Assembly (NCBI GenBank): GCA_038049695.1 | Contig: CP142456.1 | Location: 72,253,922 to 72,317,921 of the forward strand | Source: Cinnamomum chago | Lineage: Eukaryota; Streptophyta; Magnoliopsida; Laurales; Lauraceae | DNA: 64,000 nucleotides | Direction: 5' to 3' | Part shown: piece by piece, positions 38,054 to 49,681 of the stretch | Numbering within the stretch: position 1 is the first letter of the stretch | Layout: every line of letters starts with the position of its first letter | The notes under the pieces: generated by a model | The model's input: only the letters and a program-made list of their open reading frames with translations | Told to the model about the DNA's origin: nothing | Databases searched by the model: none | Position numbers and translations under genes: made by a program

Positions 38054-38331
38054 CGGCCCTAAGAGTTTCATGACACTCACACTCATTTAAAGTGACTCCC
38101 ACCACGTCACACCCATTTAACTTGGTCTTGTCATGCTTCTATCACATCCTGCACAGAGTCCAACTCCACCACACCTTTGTCAAAGTCAAACACCTCTCCT
38201 CCGTCGAGACCAATTCCACCAAAGCGATGAACGTCTCTCTCTCCCCACCTACATATGCAGACAAACCGTCGCAGCCGAGACAGAGAGAGAAGAAGAGCAG
38301 CAGCAGCTGCCTTACAAGACCACATCAATAA

Positions 38332-39033
38332 AAAAGACTATTAAACACCGCTAAAAACTCAAAATATCTGGCCGAGAACCGATCGCAGGCGATAGAACGG
38401 GAGGAATCCAACGATCTGGCCGGCGGAATCGAGGCGGCACACAAGCTAATCATGCGGTGGGACTCGACGGCGTCGGAGGAGGCCAGAGAACGCATGATCT
38501 TTGACGGGGACCACCGGGAGGTGGACCGGTACTTACGCGCTGTCGATGAAATCCGGCGCTCTGTCTCCGCCGATTCCGATCCGAGCGGCGCGATCCAGAT
38601 TGCCATGGCTCGTCTGGAAGACGAATTCCGCCACATACTCATGACGCATAGTAGTCCGGTTGGGGCAGACGCGATTTCCGACCACCTGAACTCGCTTTCC
38701 ATCTCCTCCAGCAGCAGATCCGGCGAATTCGTCGTCTATGAGGAAGACAACAGTTATCAAGATGAGGAAGATCCGAGAAGGTTCCAGGAGCTGGAAATCG
38801 GTCGGAGGAGCAGCTGCAGCCGTCGATCGTCGACGACCAGCATCGGTGAGGTCGATCTGGTGCCGTCTGATGCGATCTGCGACCTCCGCAGCATCACCGG
38901 GCGGATGATCGCCGCCGGATATCTGCGAGAGTGCATCCAGGTCACTGAAATCGGTGATCTACACAAACTCCATTTCACCCCAGTCAATCCATCCCATCCC
39001 ATCCCATCCCATCCTATCCACCCTAGAAGTTAG
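38332..39033 (+). pseudogene. EXO70B: EXO70 exocyst subunit fragment (B-clade-like)
   Basis: EXO70 is the plasma-membrane-binding subunit of the exocyst tethering complex. An open frame from 38332 has no ATG until 38452; from there 193 codons are open. Family motifs appear in order: AHKLIMRWDSTASEEARERM, REVDRYLRAVDEIRRS, GAIQIAMARLEDEFRHIL, and AICDLRSITGRMIAAGYLRE followed by CIQV. This matches the N-terminal third of EXO70B-type proteins. After CIQV, homology stops at once and about 27 unrelated residues follow, partly encoded by a CATCC repeat. EXO70s are normally about 600 residues, and here both the extreme N terminus and the C-terminal two thirds are missing. No stop interrupts the homologous part, so the loss is by truncation at both ends. 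Short inverted repeats flank it (38026-38037 and 39052-39063). A short expressed product cannot be excluded. Confidence 0.8.
38986..39022. repeat. (CATCC)n pentanucleotide repeat
   Basis: About six CATCC units immediately after the point where EXO70 homology ends; probably linked to the breakpoint. Confidence 0.9.
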
Positions 39034-39063
39034 GGTGGGTTTAAATAGCAAATAGGGTGGGTG

Positions 39064-40815
39064 CAATTAGAACGAGCCATAAAAATACAACTGAAATTAG
39101 TTGGATAGGCAGAAGAAAACTCCAGGCATCTAGCAACTGAAAGCCTTTGGAATTTGGGTGTGGACCTGGACCCCCTGACCCCACATGTTTGTTTCCTCCT
39201 TCCTTGGACCCCCATCCAATACTCCATCCATCCTTATGTACATAGTATTCCTAGCATCCTATGTACAATCCCTCCCTCTCCTCTCTGTTTGTATTCTTCC
39301 ATCTTCCCCTGTTTGTGTCTCTCATCACTCATCTTACCTTGCCTTCAAAGTCAGTATCCTCATCTCTTTTAACACCAATACCCACCAAAACATGTCTCCA
39401 TTCATAGCTTAAAAATAAAGATTATCAATTCAATCATCATCATCATCATGTTTGGATCGTAATAAAATTTTACGCTGGGTATCAACCTATCTAACACAAT
39501 CCTCCTTTTTTTATCTAGCTTGGGACGGCAATAAGAAACTCGGGAAGTGTAACACTTGAATTAGCATGGTGTAAAAATAAATTTATCTACATGGGGTCCA
39601 TTGTGCCAAGAGCATTATCTACAATTGGCATAAACAGAGATTCTTGTTCTCATCTATTGGATGATTGACATGTGACCATATCTTAAGTCATTAGTTATAT
39701 GTTGAGAGGAACTATAGACACAGACAGGTTCTGGAGAGAGGAACAATTTCTGAAGCGTCCAAAGCCTTGTGGTGTGAGTTTCCGTCTTAGAGTTTTAGAC
39801 TGCATTAGCTAAGGATGTATCTTTCTCAGGGCGTTGATAGTGCCGATGGATGTGGCATGAATTCTCAATAGGACGGCCGGACCTTGTTGCACGTTACTAA
39901 TAAAGGTTTGGAATGTGCATTGACAAGATACTTAATGGCCAAATTAGCCGAATGTGCTGCTATTTGTCTGATTCTTCTGTGAGCACAATTCATATGACAA
40001 TGTGGATGGATCATGGATGCATAGGATATAGATAATAACAATCTGGAGATTGAAATCACAGTTGATATAATCCAGCTTTTTTTTTTTTTCCTTCCAACAT
40101 AGATCATGCTAACTGCTAGTATCTTTCATTTGAGATTTTAATGGTACATTGCCTTAAATCACTCAAGAAAGATTCAAATGAGATTTGAATTACCCTGTAA
40201 CACTAAATTCTCTCAAATCACTCAATTAGAGGAAGGAATGCTTTTTCTGGCAGATCTTCCTCTTTCTTCAGCATCTATCATCACATTCACAATCAATCAA
40301 AGCAAAACAAGCCAGTTGGATTCACTGGGGAAAAGAAAAGGAAACAACCCAGTTAGAAATGAAAAGGTTGAAATTGAAAAATCAAACCATCAAAATGCCC
40401 TTACCTGTAGAACCTCCATCACACTCAAAACAAACAAACATACAAGGCCAAAAATATCCGTGTAGAACTTTAGAGCTAAAGAGAAAAAGAGCAGTGTGGC
40501 TATTAGAAAAGCAAGTCCTTCAACCCTTTTAGGCAAAGGACTAGAATACCCTCCAAGAATTCAACCCATAGATCTGTACATTTCATTATTTTCTTGCCTA
40601 CAATCTTCTGTAGGATTAGAATTCAGATGAGCATTAAGACCCCCAACACTAAACAGCATCCAGGAATACTATATAGTCAATCTTGATTTTTCAGGCAACA
40701 AACAAGAAATCTTTACAAACAAAGGATCTCTGGAACTGGGTTGCCCAGATTACATGCAACTCTAATTACCAGAAACTCTTGTAGTCTTCTTACCTTCAAA
40801 TTCCTATCGCTTATA
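39064..40815. other. Intergenic stretch, nothing recognised
   Basis: CT-rich then AT-rich sequence with a short (CAT)n near 39435. No frame with recognisable homology. Confidence 0.5.
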
Positions 40816-40819
40816 CCAA

Positions 40820-41222
40820 ATAACAACATGAACCTCAATTTTCATCTTCCTAAAGAAAACCCAGCAATCCACTTGCTTATATCAACACAGTTCAAAGACA
40901 TTTAAGTAACTCATCTCATTCGAGCAAGAAAATTCATCCATGTACTTGTTGTCAGGAGTAACCTCAACCTGAACTCTTAAGTCACTAAACGGAAGAAGAT
41001 GATTAAGAAGATAAGGTAGAAAATAGCAGAGAAATAACAACATGAACCTCAACTTTAATCTACCCACTTGCTTATAACAACACTTTCAAAGAAATTTAGT
41101 GATGACGCATCTCATTCAAGCAAGAAAATGCAGCCAAATACTCAATCTCAGTAGTAGTAACCAGGTGTCTAACAGAAGAAGTTGGTTAGAGTAAGAAGAA
41201 AAAGGTAGAAAGTAGCAGAGAA
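40820..41222. repeat. Tandem duplication of about 200 bp
   Basis: The phrase AATAACAACATGAACCTCAA, the block CACTTGCTTATA and the block CATCTCATTC(G/A)AGCAAGAAAA occur in the same order in two adjacent copies (about 40820-41033 and 41034-41222), diverged by small changes. Non-coding, downstream of the C2H2 gene. Confidence 0.75.
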
Positions 41223-41621
41223 TTGCTGAAATCCTCCACCAACTAGCACAAAAGTAGTCTCAGATTTCACTGAAATAATTCAATAAACATAAAGATATAG
41301 TTCCTCTAAACTCCATCCATCTCTTAAAGCACCAAAAAAAAAAAAAAAGGCCTTGCATTTTCTCATTAGTGGATTGATTTTGCAGTAAGTACTCAACAAG
41401 GGCAAATTAAAAAATAATAATAATATAAAAAGAATTACAGTAGTCAGCAACAAAAATAAGCATAAAAACCATAAAAATTACCAAGAAGATGAACTAGAAG
41501 AGGATTGAAACCATAAATACAGAGAAACCAGTACCCAAATTCATGGAGGGATCACAATCAAGAAGGCAAATGGAGCATTTACCTTGAATTGGGTTCTGCT
41601 CAGAATCTGGAATTTCTCTCT

Positions 41622-42599
41622 CTAATTTGTTGGGTCGACGAATTCTGCATCAGAGACAGCCGAGAGCTCCACCTGACTGAAATCATCATCTTCAAGAGGT
41701 GCAGGGAGATTGAGATCTATCAAATTGTCACCGAATTTCGGTGGAGTGGGCGCAGATGGAGAAGCAGAGGCAGAAGCAGAAGCTGAAGCAGAGAGATGAG
41801 ATCTCTTGTGGCCACCCAAAGCCTGTCCTGATTTGAAGACCCTGAAACAAAATGGGCATTCATGGATTCTTCGATTACCAGCTCCAATTCTCGAATTGGG
41901 TACTTGCAATTTCACAGCAGGAGAAGGAGGAGTGCAGGTTTTGATCTTCTTGTGGCTCGCTCTGTGCCCACCCAATGCCTGATAAGATCTAAAAACCTTC
42001 TTGCATGTTCCACACTGGTACTTGTTCCTCCCTCTTGGACAAAATCTCATCTTTTCTTCTGCTTCCTGCTCTTCTTCATGCTCAATCTCATTCTCCTCTT
42101 CATCTTCCTCAAACTCCTCAAATGGGGCTTTCCTGAAATCTCTCATCCAAATGTCTCTGGATAGCATCATCAGAGAGAGAGCCACGTCCTCTTCTGGAGT
42201 GGTGTCAGAAACAGAGCTCGCCGGCTCCTGCTCCTGATCGAGCTTTGATTTCCGATGCCTCTTCGATCTTCTTCTAAAGGGGTTCTTGGACGATTCAGTC
42301 TCGCTCTCTCGGTCTTGTACCACGGAACTTGCATCGATTGCGAATGAGAATTCTGGGTCGACAAGTCGAAAGCTTTTCTTGGGGTTCTCTCTCAGACCAT
42401 AGTAGAGAGCTTGTGCTTTTCCTTCATCTTCTTCTTCTGAGGAAGAGGAAGTTAATGAAGGAGATGATTCTTTTCCTTCTTCTGCTTCTTGGGTCTTTCC
42501 CAAATGGGTTATTCCGATCACATGAGATCTCATGTGACCCCCCAAAGCTCGACCATTTGCAAATGTTCTTGAGCAGAGCTTGCAGGTATGCTTCTCCAT
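41622..42599 (-). CDS. ZAT: ZAT1/4/9-type C2H2 zinc-finger transcriptional repressor
   Basis: A single-exon, intact gene of 325 residues. An upstream in-frame ATG at 42617 would add MCCSSS, but MEKHTCKLC at 42599 is the family's usual start. There are three plant Q-type fingers: residues 6-26 (CKLC...GRALGGHMRSH), 196-216 (CGTC...YQALGGHRASH) and 248-268 (CPFC...GQALGGHKRSH). Between the first and second are a basic cluster (RRRSKRHRKSK, a likely nuclear signal), the conserved EEDVALSLMMLSRD segment and a long acidic run. An SA-dipeptide repeat (270-280) follows finger 3. The EAR repression motif DLNLPAP is at 295-301. Such factors bind A(G/C)T-type sites and repress target genes, often in stress responses. 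Finger spacing fits the ZAT1/ZAT4/ZAT9 subgroup, but the exact orthologue is uncertain. Confidence 0.95.
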   Translation of the reverse strand: MEKHTCKLCSRTFANGRALGGHMRSHVIGITHLGKTQEAEEGKESSPSLTSSSSEEEDEGKAQALYYGLRENPKKSFRLVDPEFSFAIDASSVVQDRESETESSKNPFRRRSKRHRKSKLDQEQEPASSVSDTTPEEDVALSLMMLSRDIWMRDFRKAPFEEFEEDEEENEIEHEEEQEAEEKMRFCPRGRNKYQCGTCKKVFRSYQALGGHRASHKKIKTCTPPSPAVKLQVPNSRIGAGNRRIHECPFCFRVFKSGQALGGHKRSHLSASASASASASPSAPTPPKFGDNLIDLNLPAPLEDDDFSQVELSAVSDAEFVDPTN

Positions 42600-42617
42600 T
42601 GAACTACTGCAACACAA

Positions 42618-43126
42618 ACAACAAGAAGAAAAAAGACAGCTTTTTTAATGCTTCTTTTGCTTGTTTTGGGTCTTTGATTTCTGCTAAGAGCTTGAGAAGA
42701 AGAAGAAAGAAAGGGTGGGAACTAAAAGGAGTAGGTGACAAGCATTCGACCACCAAAAGGCAGAACAGGAACCAGAAAAGAAGAAGATTAAAAACAAAAG
42801 GAAAGGGTTAAAAGAGAGAGAGGAAGAGATTAATAAGAGGTTTATTTGGGCAATTACACCCATCAGAGAAAACGCTTTTGCGATTTCTCATTTGTGTTTT
42901 TTTTATTTTGTAATGCTTGTGTTTGAAGAGACAAACTGAGACATGCAACATGCAACTTGGCTAAAAGGAACAAGGGAGAAGGAGAATGCAGATCTTTCTG
43001 GTTGTTTGGACTTTTATTTAATTCATTTATTATTTATTTAATGTTTAAGAATTTCTTTTTTATATATAAAAAATAAATCATCCTTTATACTTTTGTGCGT
43101 ACCATGCCCACAAGTCACAATGGCTA
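42618..43126. other. Upstream region of the C2H2 gene
   Basis: Purine-rich 5'UTR and promoter region on the minus strand, with A/G-rich tracts at 42690-42840 and an AT-rich stretch near 43020-43080. No clear TATA box was assigned. Confidence 0.45.
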
Positions 43127-43307
43127 GGAAGATGATCCGCTGTTTCATCCCTGTTTGGAAGAAACAGGCCGCCACATGTGAGGGCGGAAGGGGGGGCGGC
43201 GGATGAAAGTGAAATGCACTCTTTCTTTTTTCTGCCCCCGTGCGTGGCCGTCTCTATTTCGTCCAAACAGGGATTCCCTGTTTGTACGAAACAGAGGATC
43301 CAGACCT
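43127..43307. mobile_element. Mutator-like MITE, copy 1
   Basis: Inverted ends read GATGATCCGCTGTTTC on the left and GAAACAGAGGATCC on the right, with inner CCCTGTTTGG / CCAAACAGGG pairs. The flanks CAATGGCTA and CAATGACTA agree at 8 of 9 bases, fitting a 9-bp target-site duplication. Same family as the element at 46224. Confidence 0.7.
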
Positions 43308-45965
43308 CAATGACTAAAACCTGATTTATTGTGTGGGGTCCACTCCTTTTGACACCTATTTATAGTGAATAACTCAAATCTCACTGTAGTTTGGTTAGCC
43401 TTAATCAAAGAATTGATCAAAAGCACTGTATTTTAAAGTAAATTTAAACGAGTTCCTATGTAAAGGTGTGGTGTGATATGAGCAGATTTTATTATGAATT
43501 AATAAATTTCGTTTCTCGGATCAAAGCCATATCTTTAGTCCCAAAAGTTTCTATCTGATGGGTCATGTATGTAGCCAAGTGAAGTGTCATGATAGAATGG
43601 TCTGGAGGCTTAGATTGCCAAAGACTTAATTAAGAGGAACATCTAGCTGTGGACCCATGAGACCGACCGCTCAGATAGTTCTGGACCCATGAAATCGATG
43701 GTTTGGATCATCCTACTTTCATGTGGCATAGATATCAGAGAGAGCTGAATGTGAAATGCTTTCCTTTTTTCTAAGAAAGGGTTTTTAAATTCATAGTAAG
43801 CAACATTAATTGATCATAATAATTACAATGAAAGGTAAAGAGGAAGATTTTTATACAGCAGAAAATGGTTAATTTAGTCATGTTCCAGGCGGTAATAATA
43901 TTTCTAAGTAAATCACCCTTGGCTAACTTGCACAAGTCAATAAAACTGCTGGGGTTTGTTGTAACAACAAGATAAAAACCACATGGATGGATAGAAAGTT
44001 GTTGTTCTTGTAACATTCTCACTCAAAATTTTTTTTTTTTTCTCCTCTCATAAAATTTTCTGCTCTTTGATAGAATTTTTTTTTATGGACCCCACATCAT
44101 GATCCATGCTCTTCTATGCTGGGACCCATCATACTAGTGGTTTGGATTGGAAACAGGTGGGACCCACATGTTGGGTTTGCTTCAAAATGTTAAGCACAAG
44201 TTCTTTTTATTTTATTTTTTATTAAGTATTTTTGTAAATATTTTCTTAATTTGGCTTCTTCTTTTTTTTTTTGCTTTAATTTTGGATCTTGGGACTGTGG
44301 AAGAGAGAAATTGAATGGTAGAGAGCGAAACTACCGGGCATTGAGAGAGGAGTTTTGTTACTTTGCAGGAAGTAAATGCCTACTTGTTAGGAGTTTGGCC
44401 ATGGACCAAGTCACTGCATTTACTTCCAACAGATGCCACATGCCCCCATGTACTGCGCACCTAGACACATGGCAGTGGGTTGGGTTTGGTAGTAAAGGAT
44501 AGGGTACACTCTACCCGACCCACACCCAATTTGGGTGTCAATAGATCCGTTTAGTGATGGGCTTAAGATTAGGGTTACCTATATTTTCAGATCACAAATC
44601 CCAATAGATCTATCTATCTATCAAAGGGGGGTTGAGATTTTTAAATTTCTCATTGAAACCATAAAGATATCTCTTGGATAAAAATGTTGGGGTTTGTGTT
44701 TTGAGACCTAAGAGTCATGCGATTCAACCTATAGGCCTATCTAGATGGATGCAAATTAAAAAATATATATAAAGAGAAAATGTCATCTTCATAAATGATG
44801 CCGGTGGGGAATTAATCACATCTAACTATCCAAACCCTTCTTTAACTTCAAAGGGGCCTAGAAGTTCAACATATGGTTTCTTTTATGCCCCTTTTTTTTT
44901 TATTAATCAAATGGTAAATACAGATCATATTAGGGTCAAATTGCATTTAGTGGCATTTCATATGGAGAATGAGTAGCAGGTGTGAAACTGTGCCACTGAT
45001 CATAGGTGGTGTGCCAGCATGTTCACAATGGATGTCCATCATAACAAGAGGTTTTTTTCAATTATTATTATTATTAGCATATATACATGTAGTTTCTAAA
45101 CAAGGTAGAGATTGTGGTGGGGGCAAAACTGAGCCACCCAAGTCGGCCTCAAGTCAAAAGTCTAGAAACCAGGCGCAAATCCTACACAAGTCAAAGTTAA
45201 TAAACACCCACACTTGTAATGAGTGCCGGTCTAGACAAGACATCTTTTAACCTGAACTTGAGCATTTTCTCAATGCCAGGGTACGGGCAGCGCATGAATA
45301 CTGCTCTTGATGGGCTTCAACAGTTCAACTTCAAACACTATCAGGAAATAATCACTGCATACTTTGTCAAAGTTTCTGCCATATTTTACTATACTTCAGC
45401 ATTTTATAGTGCAATCTTGAGTGACATGCACTGTTTGAAATAAGTAGCACAATGAATAAGGCATATTAAATATTAACATCTTCTTCTTGTGAATAGATCC
45501 AATCGAATGTGTATATCACCAGTTAGCAACTAAGTCTGAGAGGGTATATCATGATATGAATGGCTAGCATTACATGGGTTAGGTTAAAAATAAAAAATAA
45601 AAAATCAACCGCATTGAAACTATGGGTGTCAATGGGCCAGAGCCATGTGATGCTTAAATTACCAGAGGCCTGAGAAACTGCTGTGCAATAGTCTTGATAT
45701 GAATGGCCTGAGAAACTGCTGTTCTTGTAATAGTCTTAAACTTTGTACAATTAACTCCCCACTAGCCATGCAGAAGAACAATTGTTACTTAAACAAGGTA
45801 AAGATAATAAACACCACCATCACTCCTTCCCATTAAGTGTTTGTCTATAAACAAATGCCCACGGATCGTTTCTAGAGAAGAAGAATAAGAGGGAGAAAGA
45901 AAACCACTAGAAGGATGAGAAAGAAGAGAGCAGTTAGTGCTAGCATTTCTGATGCTAATGGTGGC
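43308..45965. other. Intergenic stretch, nothing recognised
   Basis: AT-rich with poly-T runs and short duplications (for example GAGAAACTGCTGT near 45675 and 45710). No supported coding region. Confidence 0.5.
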
Positions 45966-45969
45966 CTCA

Positions 45970-46500
45970 GAAGTGCCTAGTTCGGTCATGCCAAGCATTC
46001 TCCTTCGTGCACCTGAACTTTAAGGACGGGTTCATCAATTGAATCAACAGAGCCAAAGACTGGGTGAAAGAAGCATCCAATTGGGTTATTGGCAAGGTGG
46101 ACCACCTGAAAAACTTCTGGTTCAGGAGCAAACTGGACTCGAAGCCAAAGATTTTCAAGTTCCATTCGCTTGTGTCCTAGTGAAGTGGTGCCTGGCTCAG
46201 TCATCCTTCAGAACACGAACCCAGAGTCTGGATCCCTTGTTTCGTCCAAACAAGAGACGAACCGGGGGGCAACAACACGCGGACTCAAATGCCGAGGTGG
46301 AAATAAAGAAAAGGAGAGAGAGAGCGGTTGGACGACTGTGGACATTTGAGTCCGCATGTCGCCCCATTCATTAGACAAAACAGGGGATCCGGATTCACGA
46401 ACCCATAGGTGAAGTGGAAGTCCTGCACCAAAGTCAATGATGTGGCCAAGCCATCGATTATGATGTGCCCCATAGGCCATCCTAATCTTCTACGTGGTTT
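45970..46500 (-). pseudogene. Unidentified coding-like fragment interrupted by a MITE
   Basis: Minus-strand frames include MTEPGTTSLGHKRMELENLW followed by LRVQFAPEPEVFQVVHLANN and PIGCFFHPVFGSVDSIDEPV, then KVQVHEGECLA. On the far side of the MITE comes AYGAHHNRWLGHIIDFGAGL. The composition looks like real protein rather than random translation, and the two sides meet at the MITE target-site duplication. I do not recognise the family. There are no clear start, stop or splice sites, so it is probably a remnant of a host gene. Confidence 0.35.
46224..46396. mobile_element. Mutator-like MITE, copy 2
   Basis: Ends GAGTCTGGATCCC and GGGGATCCGGATTC are inverted repeats. The element is flanked by the perfect 9-bp duplication ACGAACCCA at 46215-46223 and 46397-46405, the size made by Mutator-like transposases. 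Length 173 bp, non-coding. Confidence 0.92.
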
Positions 46501-46529
46501 GTTTGAGTAATTTACATGTAAAATCAATT

Positions 46530-47401
46530 GAGGAGAATCTTCAAATTAAGATTAAGAGAGAATTAAGAAAAAAGAGGGGGTTAAATCAAAAGTTGCTAAG
46601 TACTTTTATCATTTAGTGGTATAAGAATTTATGTTTTGACTTTTCCTTATAAAAAAAAAAGGAAGGTTTTTTGCCACCTATAGTGGCATGAGAATGTATT
46701 TTTTTCCTATTTTTAATAGAAAAGAAGATGTAATATTTGAAATTTATCATTTTTCTCATTTGACCTCTCTTTTCTTTTCTTTTCTTTTCTTTTCTTTTTT
46801 CTTATCTTAAAGTGATTATTCACTTCACTTTAATTTACCCAAACAAACTTGTCCTTTTGCCTCTCTACTTTGGTCGTCGTATCCTCCAAAGTGCATGCAT
46901 GCACCACACAATGGGACACTGCCCCTTCTCTAGATTTTACTACAAGTCTACAACTTAGACTTATCTTGCCAAAATTTGGTTTTTCACTTTTTTTCGTTGA
47001 CTAACTAGGTTGGGTTAGGCCTCCGCTGCTGTTTATAATTACTATTTTTTTATTCTTGTGTTTTTCTTGAATGAAAGCGTTGCCATTAAAAACTACAAAA
47101 AGATTGCATACTATGTTTATTTGGTAGCTTGGGGGCCCACTTAGTGTTGGAAATTTTCAGTATAGTAAAGAACCCCTTGGGCTTCATTACTGGAATCCCA
47201 CATCACATACAGTTGAAAAGAAAATGGCACTTATATATGCTTCTTTGACTAACTCTAGTAAGTTGGTATGGAAGGGTTTGAGCTTGGCTTAGAGCCTTAG
47301 CATGCAAGGAGAAGGCCTTTATTTTGCAGTCATTTATTATTAAGGAAAGCATAAGCTGCGACTCAGGGGGTCCATCTCATTTGCATATATTTTATTATAT
47401 G
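46530..47401. other. Intergenic stretch up to the retrotransposon block
   Basis: AT-rich, with a (CTTTT)n microsatellite near 46767-46800. No gene seen. Confidence 0.55.
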
Positions 47402-48052
47402 TGTAAGTGCCTAAAAATTACGGACTTGGTTCGGAGAGGATTAGGCTCTCGGGAAAAAATTAACCTCCCGAAACCTAAAAGGAAAAGCAAAGAAATAGGG
47501 AAAAGATTAACCTCCTGAAACCTGAAAGGAAAAGCAAAGAAAAAGGTCAGAACCCCTGACTTTAGGCAGCCGAAGGCACTCCAATGCCTGAATTAGTTTG
47601 GTGATTGAACTGAGGAGGAATGAATGGGGAAGAAGACAGAATCTATGGATATATCTGCTTGCATACCTTTGGTGGTTTTACCTTATGCAAATAATATAGG
47701 CGTGAGAGTTGACTCTTGGGACAGGGGTCCCATCAAGCCCATCCTGAGTGGAGGTAGGTAAAAAGGGCCAGTCCCATCAACTTGTATTTCGCCTCAATGG
47801 CTGTGGATGAGACCGTGAGATAAGGCTGGCTACTTATCTAGGCCCGGCGCCCATTCTTCTTGTCAATTCGTGGCAGCGCATTTATGACTGAATGACAGCT
47901 GAGACCGATATCAGGTTAGGGCCGAGACCGAGATGCGCCTCGCAAATTTTTTCACTATGATGGACCTTGGGACCTTTCCAGGCTGGCATCCCTGCCGAGC
48001 TGGGCAAGACCGAGATCGAGAATTATCTGGCAATAAGAAATGCCCCCCCACA
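47402..48052 (-). repeat. 3' LTR of the Tat element and adjacent polypurine tract
   Basis: On the plus strand the segment begins TGTAAGTGCC and ends CCCCCCCACA (TG...CA). It is bordered on the right by ATTTCCCCTAGCTCC, whose complement GGAGCTAGGGGAAAT fits a polypurine tract for the minus-strand element. Length is about 651 bp. The partner LTR is out of the window, so the boundaries rest on the terminal dinucleotides and the tract. Confidence 0.55.
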
Positions 48053-48887
48053 ATTTCCCCTAGCTCCTCACCTTGTAGAATTTTCATTTTCTTTGAGGTC
48101 GGGAGCTAAAAAATGAGAACATTTTACGCCCAGATCCTACTTCGGTGCTAATCACTGACGTTCGTTGGTGTCTGATCCTTAATATGATGCTGCTTTTTCT
48201 GCCTGAGGCAATAAATGGCATGTCATTATTATTCTGTCTGGCTGAGCACACGAACGTCGTTTCATATGCTCGAGGCGACTAATGATGTGTGAGAGTCAGG
48301 GCCGGTTCTGATTTTTTCAGGGCCCAGGGCAAGAGTAAAAGTTAGGCCTCTTCAGCCATCATATATGATAATATCATTGGTGGGCTCCACTGATGTGAAA
48401 AATTGGCAATGGGTTGATGATGCCCAAGTATAACTATTTGAAAAAAAAAAAGAAGAAAGAGAACTCAGACCAGAATTTAAGCATCATATATGGGGAATAA
48501 AAAATCATTGGTGGGCCCCAATAACAGATGAGAAGAACGGGTGAAGGGTTGAAGGCTTGATGATCTGTTTGTAAAAAAAAAAGCCCCAAATCATCCCAAC
48601 GCTAGACCAAATTCTCCAAGAATTTCAGCCATCAAATATAAAATATCATTGGTGAGCCCCACTGATGGATGCTCAAATCAGTGATGTAATAAGCACTCTC
48701 AGATGATTTGATGATGGGTCTATTGATGCCCAGGATGATGGAATCCATTGGAAGAGCCCTGCCCCCACCAAATGATTAAAAAGAAAATAAAAGGTAGAAG
48801 CCAGAAGGAGAGGGATTTTGGGCCCCTCCTAAAAAATGGACCCTGGGCAAGGGCACTTACAGCCCCTGTTTAGGGCCGGGCTTGTTT

Positions 48888-49080
48888 TTGTTAATTGTGA
48901 GGAAAAGCAGAGAGGATTCCTCTATGAGGATTGTTACCAAACGTGCGGCAACCATCTGTGTTGTGGATTCCTCGTTGTTTTTCCTTGATTACGAGGAAAA
49001 TCCAAGTTTGGCAATGGTTGCCTTGCCACCCTATAAGAGGAATCCTCAAAATACGGACAAAGTCCTCATAAGCGTGTAGA
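48888..49080. repeat. Foldback segment within the hAT element
   Basis: GAGGATTCCTCT near 48915 and its complement AGAGGAATCCTC near 49038 face each other, with weaker pairing inside. It could be a small nested MITE, but no target-site duplication was found. Confidence 0.45.
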
Positions 49081-49386
49081 ATGAATGTCGGACCTCCCAC
49101 ATCACATTCTGGAAATGCACGCGCACACTGATTTGCGGATGAATAGTGACTCAGGTGGTAAAATAGAGGTTACCGCCTTTTGCTTTTGGAAACACATTTT
49201 ATGGGTCCCACAATCATGATCTGAACCGTTAATAATGTTTATAAGGTCTAAAACGGGTAGTAAATGAGAAATCAGTTGATTTCTCATATATTTTGAGATA
49301 TTTTTATAAGATCTCAAACTGTTTGATCATGTGTTTTGGACTTCTGTGGGGCCCATTTTAAAAATTCAAACCGTCCAGGCCCTTTG

Positions 49387-49681
49387 GTCTTGTTTGGTAC
49401 TTTACTAATACTATCAAAGTCAAGTAAAGTTTTCATTTTCCGGACAAGATGTTACATCAAATGCACTTTATTCAAAACTCCCCTATCTTTTTCATACAAA
49501 AAGTCAAAAAGCAACTACCTTTATCCACTAAAATACACAAAAAAAACTCCACTTTTTCATACAAAAAGTCAAAAATATTCCATAACAAACAACTAAAAAA
49601 AATACTATTATAACTCACTTATATTTTATTCTTTCTTCAAAATTAACTTTACTTGACTCAACTATATTGGTAGAGTTTGGC
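49387..49681. mobile_element. Possible nested MITE within the hAT element
   Basis: GTCAAGTAAAGTT near 49420 and AACTTTACTTGAC near 49645 are exact inverted copies. The outer parts (CTTGTTTGGTACTTTACTAA and its diverged complement ending GAGTTTGGCTG) also pair imperfectly. Inside, CTTTTTCATACAAAAAGTCA occurs twice. The target-site duplication is not clear. Confidence 0.5.

Noticed and set aside
38452-39033. Complete small EXO70 gene
   Set aside because: Homology starts before the first ATG and stops in mid-domain; about two thirds of a normal EXO70 is missing, so it is called a fragment.
40882-41067. Minus-strand frame with EFSCSNEM as a retroelement RNase H relic
   Set aside because: The similarity is too weak; the better explanation is a simple tandem duplication of non-coding sequence.
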